From assembly GCA_965651935.1 (NCBI GenBank), contig CBFGTC010000002.1, positions 1-64,000 on the forward strand: 64,000 bases of DNA. The letters run 5' to 3'. Below are positions 45,909 to 54,018 of the stretch, in pieces (within the stretch, counting starts at the first letter, position 1; each line of letters starts with the position of its first letter). The position numbers were made by a program, and so were the translations under genes. Below the pieces are notes generated by a model, which was not told the DNA's origin, did not search any database, and worked only from the letters and a program-made list of their open reading frames with translations. The stretch is from JAFEDN01 sp965651935 (GTDB lineage Bacteria; Pseudomonadota; Gammaproteobacteria; Coxiellales; Coxiellaceae).

Positions 45909-47195
45909 ATGGGAAAAAAAATTATCGTGATGGGCGCTCAATGGGGCGACGAAGGCAAGGGTAAAATTGTTGATTTGTTAACAAGACATAGTGCGGCAGT
46001 GATTCGTTTTCAAGGTGGTCACAATGCGGGTCATACCTTGTACGATGCTGAGGGCAAAAAAATAGTGTTACGTTTAGTCCCTTCAGGGATTATGCGAGAC
46101 AATGTGCTCTGCATTTTGGGTAATGGCGTGGTTTTCTCTCCGCAAGCTTTTGTGGAAGAAATGACAGATTTAGAGCAAAAGGGCATCCCAGTCCTTGACC
46201 GCCTCAAGATCAGCTCGTCTTGCAGTTTATTATTGCCTTATCATGTGGCTTTAGATCAAGCTCGGGAATCCGGGACTGCGGCAATTGGCACTACTCGGCG
46301 AGGCATTGGTCCTGCGTATGAAGATAAAGTAGCCAGACGCGGTTTGCGGGTGATCGATCTCTTGTACCCTGAGCAATTAGCGGAAAAATTATCTCACTTA
46401 GCTCAATATCATAATTTTATTCTGACCAATTATTATGGGCAAACTGCAATCGCTGCGGAGCGAGTTTTAGAAGATTTACTGCATCTGGCCCCTAAAATTT
46501 TACCTATGATCACGGACATCCGTCCACTTCTTTACGATTTACATCATCGTGGAGAAAATATTATTTTTGAGGGAGCGCAAGGGGCTTTGTTAGATATTGA
46601 TTTAGGGACTTACCCTTTTGTCACTTCATCCAACACCACCGCGGGAGCTGCCGCCACTGGAACAGGCTTCGGCCCTTGTTATTTCGACGAAGTTTTAGGG
46701 GTGGCCAAGGCATACGTGACCCGAGTCGGGGCAGGACCTTTTCCCACTGAATTAACTGAAGCGATAGGCGAACATATTGCTCAACGCGGGCATGAATTTG
46801 GGTCTGTGACTGGCCGGCGGAGGCGTTGTGGCTGGTTTGATGCGGCGTTGATGCGTCAAGTGGTAATGGCGAATAGCTTTACTGGCATGGTGTTGACTAA
46901 ATTGGACATATTGGATGAAATCGAAACGATTAAGGTCTGCACTGCCTATCGCTATCGCGGAAATTTATTGAATTTAGCGCCTGCTGATCCCCACGTTCTA
47001 TCGAAATGCGAACCGGTTTATGAGGAGCTGCCCGGATGGCTTAGCCCCACTTACGGGGTGACTGAGTTTAACCAACTCCCTTCTGCGGCTAAAGACTATA
47101 TAACCCGTCTGGAAAAGCTAATGGAAGTCCCCGTAAAGCTCTTATCGACAGGCCCAAAACGCGATCAAATTATCACAAGGCAACCCATCATTTAA
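45909..47195 (+). CDS. purA: adenylosuccinate synthetase
   Basis: A 428-residue enzyme joining IMP with aspartate, using GTP, in AMP synthesis. The N-terminal GTP-binding motif is VMGAQWGDEGKGKIVDLL, followed by RFQGGHNAGHTL. Further signatures are GTTRRGIGPAYEDK and EGAQGALLDIDLGTYPFVTS. The aspartate-recognition loop near residue 300 reads GSVTGRRRRCGWFDA, as in the family. Length is typical. It lies directly after hflC as in many gammaproteobacteria. A repeat-rich 205-base region follows. Confidence 0.97.
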   Translation: MGKKIIVMGAQWGDEGKGKIVDLLTRHSAAVIRFQGGHNAGHTLYDAEGKKIVLRLVPSGIMRDNVLCILGNGVVFSPQAFVEEMTDLEQKGIPVLDRLKISSSCSLLLPYHVALDQARESGTAAIGTTRRGIGPAYEDKVARRGLRVIDLLYPEQLAEKLSHLAQYHNFILTNYYGQTAIAAERVLEDLLHLAPKILPMITDIRPLLYDLHHRGENIIFEGAQGALLDIDLGTYPFVTSSNTTAGAAATGTGFGPCYFDEVLGVAKAYVTRVGAGPFPTELTEAIGEHIAQRGHEFGSVTGRRRRCGWFDAALMRQVVMANSFTGMVLTKLDILDEIETIKVCTAYRYRGNLLNLAPADPHVLSKCEPVYEELPGWLSPTYGVTEFNQLPSAAKDYITRLEKLMEVPVKLLSTGPKRDQIITRQPII

Positions 47196-47203
47196 TTTTT
47201 TAG

Positions 47204-47313
47204 AGCCTATTCAAAGTCCTTTAAATGATGATATTCTTCTTACCTCTCCCACAAGGGGAGAGGTGAATAAATTGATAATATGCGATGCTCTATTTAAAAG
47301 ACTTTAAACAGGT
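47204..47313. repeat. nested inverted-repeat element downstream of purA
   Basis: An outer imperfect inverted repeat (AAAGTCCTTTAAAT near 47214 and ATTTAAAAGACTTT near 47294) encloses a perfect inner hairpin, ACCTCTCCC/GGGAGAGGT with an ACAAG loop. The outer motif resembles AAGTCTTTAAATAG at 56757, so it may be a dispersed palindromic repeat family of this genome. It probably also ends purA transcription. Confidence 0.5.
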
Positions 47314-47399
47314 TCTTATTGCTCGGGATGAAAGAGGAAAAAATACTATGCTCGACAGGTCAATTTGCGCCTACAGAATCTGAAAATAGCTATCTTTTT

Positions 47400-47481
47400 T
47401 GCCGAGAAGAGGACTTGAACCTCCACGGGTTTCCCCACAAGTACCTGAAACTTGCGTGTCTACCAATTTCACCATCTCGGC
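47400..47481 (-). tRNA. tRNA-Leu (anticodon CAG)
   Basis: On the minus strand GCCGAGA begins the acceptor and pairs with TCTCGGC at the end. The anticodon stem CAAGT/ACTTG holds loop TTCAGGT, so anticodon CAG, reading CUG. A long variable arm (GTGGGGAAACCCGT) and the GTTCAAGTC T-loop are typical of class II tRNA-Leu. A discriminator A is encoded, but the 3' CCA is not; it must be added by nucleotidyltransferase. Confidence 0.95.
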
Positions 47482-47537
47482 TTTATAAACCAGAAAATAT
47501 CATACCACAATTTAGCATTAACGAGAAGCGATAGGTT

Positions 47538-48490
47538 TTACTTTGAAATAATGGGGAGTGTAACATCGATTTCAGAGTTTGACGCCTTCTGCTGGCAGAG
47601 TTTTATATATTGTTTTGGCATCAATTTTCTAAAAAGAGATGGAGTAAATGAATGAGTTGGCCGTTTTAAAAATTTTATCACTTTTTCATCTTTTATTAAA
47701 ACCTTGGCGTCTTCTGCCAAAATCATTATGCGATCTTGAGCTGTAGCTATTATTTGATTACAAGCTTTAGAAGGTGTATAGGAAAATGTAGGAAGGTCTA
47801 ATTTGTAGAAATCTTTAGATTCCAGAAAAGGATAACCATTATATATGTTGAAATTGCTATTCTGCAAAGTTTCCAATAAACATTCGGAATTAGTATTGTA
47901 TACAATATTAATCACTGTAGGGATATCGTTACAGAGATTAATCATGTCGGTAATCATAGCAATGCACAAATCTGGAATCGCCTTAACAAAACGAGGAAAT
48001 AAGTCTAATATATATGTATGATAATCAGGATTGTATAAATTATTGCTAATAAGGAGTATTTTTTAGGGCGCCTCTGACTTTTGCAATGGTTCTCTCTTCT
48101 ACCATACCCCTATCTGCTCTATAAATTTTCGTCCTGTCTATAGGATTCTTTGGATCACAAGCTATCAAATCTCTAACTTTACGAAATGTTTTGCAATAGA
48201 AGAGTGATCTACAAAAAAAATCTAAATGTTTTTCAGGTAAAAAATTAATATCCAGATCTAGGGTATGCAAGGCTACCGCATTCCCCTCAATAGCCTGTAT
48301 CACTCGATCTGCGTTATCATTTTTATAAAATTCTTTAATCGTTTTGTAATGTAAGTTGACAGCCTCTTTAATAAGAGTTGGAATATTATCAATATTTCTT
48401 TTATTATAATATTGACTAATTTCTGCAATTTTATCTAAATAATTTTAATTCATTAGTTTCATTTATATTTTTATTTTCTACTTTGCTCAT
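47538..48490 (-). pseudogene. third copy of the giant family, reduced by internal deletion and frameshift
   Basis: Reading leftward from ATG 48490: MSKVENKNINETNELKLFR then a stop, but a one-base shift gives continuous homology (LDKIAEISQYYNKRN, HYKTIKEFYKNDNADRVIQA, AVALHTLDLDINFL, YRADRGMVEERTIAKVRGAL) to the N-terminal 150 residues of the giant proteins at 15647 and 18830. The frame ends with KNTPY then TAG. At that point sequence equivalent to about residue 840 of paralogue 1 begins in another frame (SNNLYNPDYHTYILDLF, then DMINLCNDIPTVINIV) and runs to the C-terminus at 47538. So roughly 690 codons were lost in one event, plus an N-terminal frameshift. A protein is unlikely to be made from the whole. 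Confidence 0.85.
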
Positions 48491-48569
48491 AAATATTTAA
48501 AAAAAATTTCTTTGCCGATGCGCAGACCATAAACCAAGGAGGGATTCGCCGTCAATCGCTGATCGCGAA

Positions 48570-49622
48570 CTAGGGTCTGGCTAAATCATCCAATATCGCT
48601 TTGAGGAAACGAGCGGCTTCACCGCCGGTGATGATACGATGATCTATCGTGACTGATATAGGGATCACACGGTGCACTGCGGGTTTACCTTCGTAGGCCA
48701 CTACTTCATCACGGGCTTTGCCTACACCCACGATAGCCACCATCGGCGGTACAATGATAGGATTGCCATAGCGTCCAGCAAAAGCGCCATAATTCGACAG
48801 CGTGATAGTCGATCCATGCAGGTCCGCTTGGGGAATGCTTTTCTCTTGCGCTTGCTTTTTAAACAAGTCAATTTGTTGGCGCAATTGCTCATCGGAAAGC
48901 GCAGCTACATTTTTAATGACAGGAACGTAAAGGCCGTGAGCCGTGTCTACGGCAATTCCCAAGTTGATTTGGGGGTTTAACCGATAAGCTAATTTTTCAT
49001 CATCAAAACTGGCATTTAACATGGGCACGGCTGAACAGGCAGCGCAAATAGCGTGTACTAACCGGAGAGTAATGTCCTGACCGGTATTCCAGGCAAAAAT
49101 ATCCGCATCGTCACTTAGCGTGATTGGCGTTACCCGGCGATGAGAATCCGCCATGCTCAGAGCCATGGCGCGCCGCATTGGCGATAAAGTTTCCATATCA
49201 CCGGTGACGGCATTTTTTTGGGCCGCTTGCTCCACTTCGGCCAAAGTGATGCGCTCTCCTTGAGGGACAATATTGGCTAGGTCCACACCGAGTTTTTTGG
49301 CCAGAGCGCGCACTGCTGGAGTGGCTTTGATGCCAACCTCCGATGAAAATTTTTGAGAATGGTGAGTACTTTGTTGTGTCTCTTCTCCTTCCCCCACAAA
49401 ACCGATTAAGGGTTGACCAGTCTCAATGGTGTCGCCAGGCTGACCAAATAATTTTTCAATAGTCCCCGAATGCGGTGAGGGCACATCGACTAAAGCCTTG
49501 GCGGTTTCCATGGACGCCAAAGCTTGGTCAGCTGTCACGGTATCTCCCGGCTTTACATACCATTCTCGAATAATAGCGTCAGGCAAACCTTCACCTAAAT
49601 CGGGCAAGTTAAAAATAATCAT
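48570..49622 (-). CDS. 2-oxoacid dehydrogenase E2 component (dihydrolipoamide acyltransferase)
   Basis: A 350-residue E2. The lipoyl domain (1-80) has the lipoylation motif SMETAKALVDVP; the peripheral-subunit-binding domain (about 100-145) reads ATPAVRALAKKLGVDLANI. The catalytic domain ends with VTIDHRIITGGEAARFLKAI, which has the DHR histidine but TG in place of the usual DG. Start at ATG 49622 is preceded by GGAGA; the longer frame overlaps the previous gene. It transfers acyl groups from E1 to CoA. Whether substrate is pyruvate or a branched-chain acid is unclear. Its operon partner is leucine dehydrogenase, which favours branched-chain acids, but neither E1 nor E3 is in this window. Confidence 0.9.
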   Translation of the reverse strand: MIIFNLPDLGEGLPDAIIREWYVKPGDTVTADQALASMETAKALVDVPSPHSGTIEKLFGQPGDTIETGQPLIGFVGEGEETQQSTHHSQKFSSEVGIKATPAVRALAKKLGVDLANIVPQGERITLAEVEQAAQKNAVTGDMETLSPMRRAMALSMADSHRRVTPITLSDDADIFAWNTGQDITLRLVHAICAACSAVPMLNASFDDEKLAYRLNPQINLGIAVDTAHGLYVPVIKNVAALSDEQLRQQIDLFKKQAQEKSIPQADLHGSTITLSNYGAFAGRYGNPIIVPPMVAIVGVGKARDEVVAYEGKPAVHRVIPISVTIDHRIITGGEAARFLKAILDDLARP

Positions 49623-49626
49623 GAAT

Positions 49627-50700
49627 TTATCTCCGCAGTAATTTTTCCATGGCAATGGTTTCAGCCATTTTCAATGTGGATACTTGTTCATATCGGGAAC
49701 GTTCATAAAGATTGAGCATGTGCGAATACATTTTCGTAATGAGCTCATCACCAACCAGTGGATCACGATAAGTGTAATCCATTGCCGCACTGATTAAGCC
49801 TCCCGCATTGATCACAAAATCAGGCGCATATAAAATTCCTTTTTTATGGAGTAAGCTTCCAAATTGATGATGGGCCAATTGGTTATTAGCTGATCCGGCA
49901 ATAATTTGAGTCTTAAAAAGCGGAAAGGTTTTGGCATTAATGACGCCACCCATTGCGCATGGTGAAAATACATCGCAAGGGACTTCATACACGGCATCGG
50001 GAGAGGCCACATTGGCGTCCAATTCTTTAGCTAAAATGTGTAAATCGTCTTGCTTAATATCACTTAATGTTAAACGGGCGCCGCGTTGATGCAGCATTTT
50101 AGCTAAATGATAGCCCACGTGTCCTATCCCTTGTATCACCACGTGCACGCCTTGAAGGTCTGCTTTATTTAAATGAAATTGGACCGCCGCTTCAATACCA
50201 AGCAAAACTCCTCGGGCTGTGGAAGGAGAGGGATCGCGTTCATGTTGATGGAAGCGAGATGCCCCAATAACATAGGGAGTTCTTTCGGCAATAATGTCCA
50301 TGTCCTCGGTGGAAGTGCCAACGTCAACCGCCGTTATATATTTACCCTGCAATTCATGGACAAAGTCTCCAAACGCACTAAAATAATCTTTGCGGTTAGC
50401 CATATACTTGGGTTTTAGCAAAACCGCTTTAGCGCCGCCATGAGGAACGTCATGGAAAGCGGATTTTAGTGTCATCATCTGCCCCAATCTTAGCACGTCT
50501 TTAATAGCAAAACTGATAGAGGGGTACGAATATAAACGGCAACCTCCTAATGCAGGTCCTAAAGTCGTGTCATGTACGGCGATAATGGCGTTTAACCCGG
50601 TTTTTTTGTCAATCCGTTGATGAATTGTCCCATACCCTAATTGCCTAGCATAACGATGAAGGCTTTCGTAACGGTAATCGTGGGCCGTTGAATTTTTCAT
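49627..50700 (-). CDS. leucine dehydrogenase (Glu/Leu/Phe/Val dehydrogenase family)
   Basis: A 357-residue enzyme of the amino-acid dehydrogenase family. It has the substrate signature GPALGGCRLYSYPSISFAIK, the active-site lysine in VPHGGAKAVLLKP, VDVGTSTEDMDIIAERTPYV and the NAD-binding motif VVIQGIGHVGYHLAKMLHQR. The short length is that of Leu/Phe dehydrogenases, unlike Glu dehydrogenases of over 400 residues. It oxidatively deaminates leucine, valine or isoleucine to 2-oxoacids, the substrates of a branched-chain dehydrogenase; the E2 subunit follows after four bases. ugpQ is divergent. Confidence 0.88.
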   Translation of the reverse strand: MKNSTAHDYRYESLHRYARQLGYGTIHQRIDKKTGLNAIIAVHDTTLGPALGGCRLYSYPSISFAIKDVLRLGQMMTLKSAFHDVPHGGAKAVLLKPKYMANRKDYFSAFGDFVHELQGKYITAVDVGTSTEDMDIIAERTPYVIGASRFHQHERDPSPSTARGVLLGIEAAVQFHLNKADLQGVHVVIQGIGHVGYHLAKMLHQRGARLTLSDIKQDDLHILAKELDANVASPDAVYEVPCDVFSPCAMGGVINAKTFPLFKTQIIAGSANNQLAHHQFGSLLHKKGILYAPDFVINAGGLISAAMDYTYRDPLVGDELITKMYSHMLNLYERSRYEQVSTLKMAETIAMEKLLRR

Positions 50701-50743
50701 GGGGCTATTCTACATTGAATATAGGTATGATATAAAGGCCGCT

Positions 50744-51511
50744 ATGAAAGAAAAGAACAACTGGCTTGTCAGCCCTGTAATCGCTCACCGGGGAGCGTCT
50801 GCCATTGCTCCGGAAAATACCTTAGCCGCATTGCGCAAAGCCCATGAATTAGGCAGCACGTGGGTTGAAGCGGATGTACGTCTTACTTTAGATGGAGAGG
50901 TTGTCGTTTTCCATGATCCCAATTTTGAACGCTGTACCAATGGCCGGGGCTTGGTTCGTAAGACTCCGTATGCCGTGATCGCGGACTTGGATGCCGGCAG
51001 CTGGTTTAGCCCTCAATATGCGGGAGAGCAAATTCCAACTTTAGATCAGTGGCTGCAATGCGCTGCTGAATTAAAAATGGGAATTATTTTAGATTTAAAA
51101 GCCGGTAGGTTGGATGCCAGACGTTTGGCCGATTTAGTGACGGTTTCATTATCCCGTCATTGGCATGGCGAGCTTCCCAAACCCATTTTATCAAGTGAAG
51201 TGCCAGCGTGTTTAAAAGTTTTGGCTGCAACTCAATTAGGTTGGGACTTGGCTTATATTATGCGCGATGACCGAGGTTCCTGGAAAAAATTAGTCAAAGA
51301 TACTCAGTGTGTCGCTGTGCATCTAGATCATCAATATCTTTCGGATCGATGGTTGCAGCAGCTTAAGGAACTCAAATTACACGTAGCGGCCTATACGGTC
51401 AATGATCCTTTACGGGCCCGGCAGCTATTTGATTGGGGCGTGGAAAGCGTTTTTAGTGACGACCCACAGCTGCTCAATCATTCTGTGTCTTCTCATGAAA
51501 CAGGGCATTAA
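50744..51511 (+). CDS. ugpQ: glycerophosphodiester phosphodiesterase
   Basis: A 255-residue GDPD-family enzyme. Motifs: IAHRGASAIAPENTLAALRK (HRGxxxxxPENT), WVEADVRLTLDGEVVVFHD (E-x-D and HD metal ligands) and later AAYTVNDPLRARQLFDWGVE with the substrate-binding part. The chosen ATG is preceded by an AAAGG site; the longer frame starts inside the divergent leucine dehydrogenase promoter. It hydrolyses glycerophosphodiesters to glycerol-3-phosphate and an alcohol; no signal peptide, so cytoplasmic like UgpQ. Its 3' end overlaps the convergent trmH by 38 bases. Confidence 0.92.
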   Translation: MKEKNNWLVSPVIAHRGASAIAPENTLAALRKAHELGSTWVEADVRLTLDGEVVVFHDPNFERCTNGRGLVRKTPYAVIADLDAGSWFSPQYAGEQIPTLDQWLQCAAELKMGIILDLKAGRLDARRLADLVTVSLSRHWHGELPKPILSSEVPACLKVLAATQLGWDLAYIMRDDRGSWKKLVKDTQCVAVHLDHQYLSDRWLQQLKELKLHVAAYTVNDPLRARQLFDWGVESVFSDDPQLLNHSVSSHETGH

Positions 51512-52175
51512 CCAGGCGGGGATTGACACTATTCAAGTAATAGCAAGCTTGAAGATGTCGCCATTCCTGGGCATCTAAATCCCCACATTGGTTGAGCAAA
51601 AGTCTTTTGCGGCCAGTGGTTTCATACAAACTAATGGCGGCGGCCACGGAGAGATTATAACTCTCGGTCATTCCAAACATTGGAATTTTAAAACGCCAAT
51701 CACAAGCCTGTTCCGCAGTTATCGACAGACCTTTGCATTCGCTTCCTAATACCAAGCATACCGGACCCTCTAATGGAATGGAATTCAAATTATGCTCGGC
51801 CCGCAAACTGGCCCCTGCCAGACGGATATTCTGAGCCTGCATGGCTTGTAAAAATTGTTCGATATTTTGATAGTAAATAATTTCCACCCAATCCATGGCT
51901 CCTTTGCTGATGGGACGAATAGAAGTGGGGGCCAAATTTTTCTCGGGAGTAATGATATGCACCTTAGTCAAGCCAAAAATTTCGCTGCTGCGAATTACTG
52001 CATAGGCATTGTGGATGTCTGCTGGCATTTCTAACGCAATTTGTATACTTTGCAGCCGATTATTCAATATTTCAATTATGCGTTGTTGGCGCCGGGGTGA
52101 AACATAAGCTTGAAGTTGTGTTAAAATTTTATCTGCACCATGCTGATAGATTAATTGATATGTATTCTTATTCAT
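51474..52175 (-). CDS. trmH: tRNA (guanosine-2'-O-)-methyltransferase TrmH-like (SPOUT family)
   Basis: A 233-residue SPOUT methyltransferase. Motif 1 is NAYAVIRSSEIFGLTKVHII, motif 2 GPVCLVLGSECKGLS and motif 3 FKIPMFGMTESYNLSVAAAI, which form the trefoil knot that binds S-adenosylmethionine. The N-terminal 50 residues (RRQQRIIEILNNRLQSIQIA) match TrmH, which methylates the 2'-OH of G18 in tRNAs, better than the larger RlmB type. It is convergent with ugpQ, with overlapping 3' ends, and its start is 20 bases from ribD on the other strand. Confidence 0.9.
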   Translation of the reverse strand: MNKNTYQLIYQHGADKILTQLQAYVSPRRQQRIIEILNNRLQSIQIALEMPADIHNAYAVIRSSEIFGLTKVHIITPEKNLAPTSIRPISKGAMDWVEIIYYQNIEQFLQAMQAQNIRLAGASLRAEHNLNSIPLEGPVCLVLGSECKGLSITAEQACDWRFKIPMFGMTESYNLSVAAAISLYETTGRKRLLLNQCGDLDAQEWRHLQACYYLNSVNPRLVNALFHEKTQND

Positions 52176-52194
52176 TTAGTGGACTATAGCACAG

Positions 52195-53286
52195 ATGACT
52201 TGGCAAACCCACGTACTCTTTCTGAAACAAGCCTTGCGACAAGCCCAACTCCGGCGAGGGTTTTGTTCGCCTAATCCTTCAGTGGGGGCCTTACTTGTGA
52301 AAGACGGCCAAGTGATTGCCCAAGCTTGCCATTGGGCTTGTGGCCTTCCTCATGCGGAGCCTGCTGCGATCCAAGCGGTAGGAAAAGCGGCTCAAGGAGC
52401 CGATTTGTATGTGACTTTAGAACCCTGTTCTCATTATGGCCGTACCCCGCCATGCACCGATTTAATTATACAGAGTGGGGTGCGTGAGGTATTTTTTGGC
52501 ATGAAGGACCCGAATTTAAGAGTTAACGGTAATGGCGCTGAAGTATTGCGAGCCGCTGGAATCCCATGCACTCATGTTATTAGCCCGGAAATCGAAAGTT
52601 TTTATCAAAGCTATCGCCATTGGCTGCAAACTGGTCAACCCTGGGTCACTTTAAAACTAGCCATCACGTTAGATGGAAAAATAGCCGGTCAAAAGGGGAG
52701 GCCGGTTAAAATCACCGGCGAAGAATGCCAAAAACTCACCCATCAACTACGCGCTCAAAGCGATGCAATACTCACTAGCATCCAAACCATTTTACTGGAT
52801 GATCCCCGGCTCAATGCGCGTATTGATAATGAAATCATTGCCAAGCCGCTTTATATTTTGGATTCACATTTACGCATGCCGCATCAAGCTCAAGTGTTTG
52901 CCACTTCTCGTTCGTTAACGATTTTTCATGGCCCGCACGCCTCTGCTGAAAAACGCGGGACTCTAGAGTCTAGAAAAGTGCGTTGTATTGAAGTAGGTGA
53001 GAGCGAAGGGGGACTGGATTTAAAAGCCGTGCTAACACAAATCGGTCTAGATGGCTGTCACGATTTATGGGTTGAAGCCGGTGGACGCTGTTTTCAAAGC
53101 TGGGTGAATCAATCACTCGCCCAATATATTTATGTTTATATCGCTCCCCAAATTTTAGGGTTAGGGGCCACCCCGGCATTTACAGCAGATTTTACCTGGT
53201 CTCTTGCTAGTAATAAAATTCATTGGTCTGTAGCCGGTGAAGACGCCGTTGCGTTCATCACTAATCCTTCCCACCGGAGCAATTGA
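52195..53286 (+). CDS. ribD: bifunctional riboflavin biosynthesis protein RibD
   Basis: A 363-residue RibD, fusing pyrimidine deaminase (about 1-145) and reductase (about 150-363). The zinc-deaminase motif HAEPAAIQAVG and LEPCSHYGRTPPCTDLII are present; the reductase has VTLKLAITLDGKIAG and AILTSIQTILLDDPRLNARI. It performs the second and third steps of riboflavin synthesis. The next riboflavin genes, ribBA and ribH, begin 730 bases later under their own riboswitch and promoter. A small convergent exported-protein gene overlaps its last 26 bases. Confidence 0.95.
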   Translation: MTWQTHVLFLKQALRQAQLRRGFCSPNPSVGALLVKDGQVIAQACHWACGLPHAEPAAIQAVGKAAQGADLYVTLEPCSHYGRTPPCTDLIIQSGVREVFFGMKDPNLRVNGNGAEVLRAAGIPCTHVISPEIESFYQSYRHWLQTGQPWVTLKLAITLDGKIAGQKGRPVKITGEECQKLTHQLRAQSDAILTSIQTILLDDPRLNARIDNEIIAKPLYILDSHLRMPHQAQVFATSRSLTIFHGPHASAEKRGTLESRKVRCIEVGESEGGLDLKAVLTQIGLDGCHDLWVEAGGRCFQSWVNQSLAQYIYVYIAPQILGLGATPAFTADFTWSLASNKIHWSVAGEDAVAFITNPSHRSN

Positions 53287-53686
53287 GTAAAATTTTTCCC
53301 ATTCTAACCCCGTTATCATTGCTTTCTACTTCAGATATGGATTCCGAATAATTGGCGTGATGCTTTCCATAGAAACAATACGGGATGGTCTGTCTTCGAG
53401 GCTCATATAACTGTATAGAGCTATCCTTAGGAATCACTACGTTATCAAATTGGCAGGCGATAACCCAGGTATTGGGGCCTTCTTTGCTATAGTGTTTGCA
53501 GTTAGAACAGCTATAAGATTTATTAAAAGCATTGGCGTTCCCTGCAATGGTGCAAGCGGATGAATTGGAGTTTAACACACCGGACTTTTCTACATTTCCA
53601 GCTAGAGCAGGGATACTGAACCCACTGACTGTGATTAAACTTAATAGACTATAAACGAGAATTTTAATTTTTTTTGTATTTTTCAT
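53261..53686 (-). CDS. small exported Cys-containing protein of unknown function
   Basis: A 141-residue protein with a clear signal peptide (ILVYSLLSLITVSGFSIPAL, cleavage probably after ALA). The mature part of about 110 residues has six cysteines (CTIAG, SCSNC, ACQF, YCFYG, NCSGG), consistent with disulfides. No family is recognised. It overlaps the 3' end of ribD on the opposite strand and is divergent from the riboflavin riboswitch transcript. AT-rich composition suggests an accessory gene. Confidence 0.7.
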   Translation of the reverse strand: MKNTKKIKILVYSLLSLITVSGFSIPALAGNVEKSGVLNSNSSACTIAGNANAFNKSYSCSNCKHYSKEGPNTWVIACQFDNVVIPKDSSIQLYEPRRQTIPYCFYGKHHANYSESISEVESNDNGVRMGKILLNCSGGKD

Positions 53687-53751
53687 ACCTTTATTCCTTT
53701 TGAATGCGATTGATATTGTTGATGATTAGAAGATAGAACAAATTTTTACCA

Positions 53752-53780
53752 TTGAAAAATTTTGTTTATTTTGATACAAT
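53752..53780 (+). promoter_or_regulatory. sigma-70 promoter for ribBA-ribH
   Basis: TTGAAA (53752-53757) and TACAAT (53775-53780) are separated by 17 bases, an ideal arrangement. Transcription would start near 53787, about ten bases before the FMN aptamer. Confidence 0.7.
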
Positions 53781-53795
53781 TTCTACTTATTTTAA

Positions 53796-53929
53796 GCCTT
53801 CAGGGTAGGGTGAAATTCCTAACCGGCGGTTGATAAACTGTAGTTTACAAGCCCGCGAGCGCCTCAGAGATGAGGGTCAGCAGATCTGTTAAAGCCAGAG
53901 CCGACGGTATAGTCCGGATGGGAGAAGGC
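53796..53929 (+). promoter_or_regulatory. FMN riboswitch (RFN element)
   Basis: The conserved RFN sequence is present: P1 is GCCTTC (53796-53801) paired with GAAGGC (53924-53929), with CAGGGTAGGGTGAAATTCC, AACCGGCGGT, GCCCGCGAGCGCC and GGTATAGTCCGGATGGGAG in order. It precedes ribBA-ribH. The expression platform looks translational: GGGAGAAGGC (53920-53929) can pair with GCTTTCTCCC (53976-53985), which otherwise can mask the ribosome site GGGAG (54009-54013). FMN binding should stabilise P1, release the CTCCC and hide the ribosome site, turning genes off. Confidence 0.95.
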
Positions 53930-54018
53930 ATTTTTTCTTCATTTGGTAGCCATGAATCATCATCATGGTTAGCCCGCTTTCTCCCTCGTTTTGAAATTGA
54001 AAAAAGCCGGGAGTTTGT

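Noticed and set aside
47319..47655. Plus-strand frames across tRNA-Leu
   Set aside because: They are translations of a tRNA gene and of the end of a pseudogene on the other strand.
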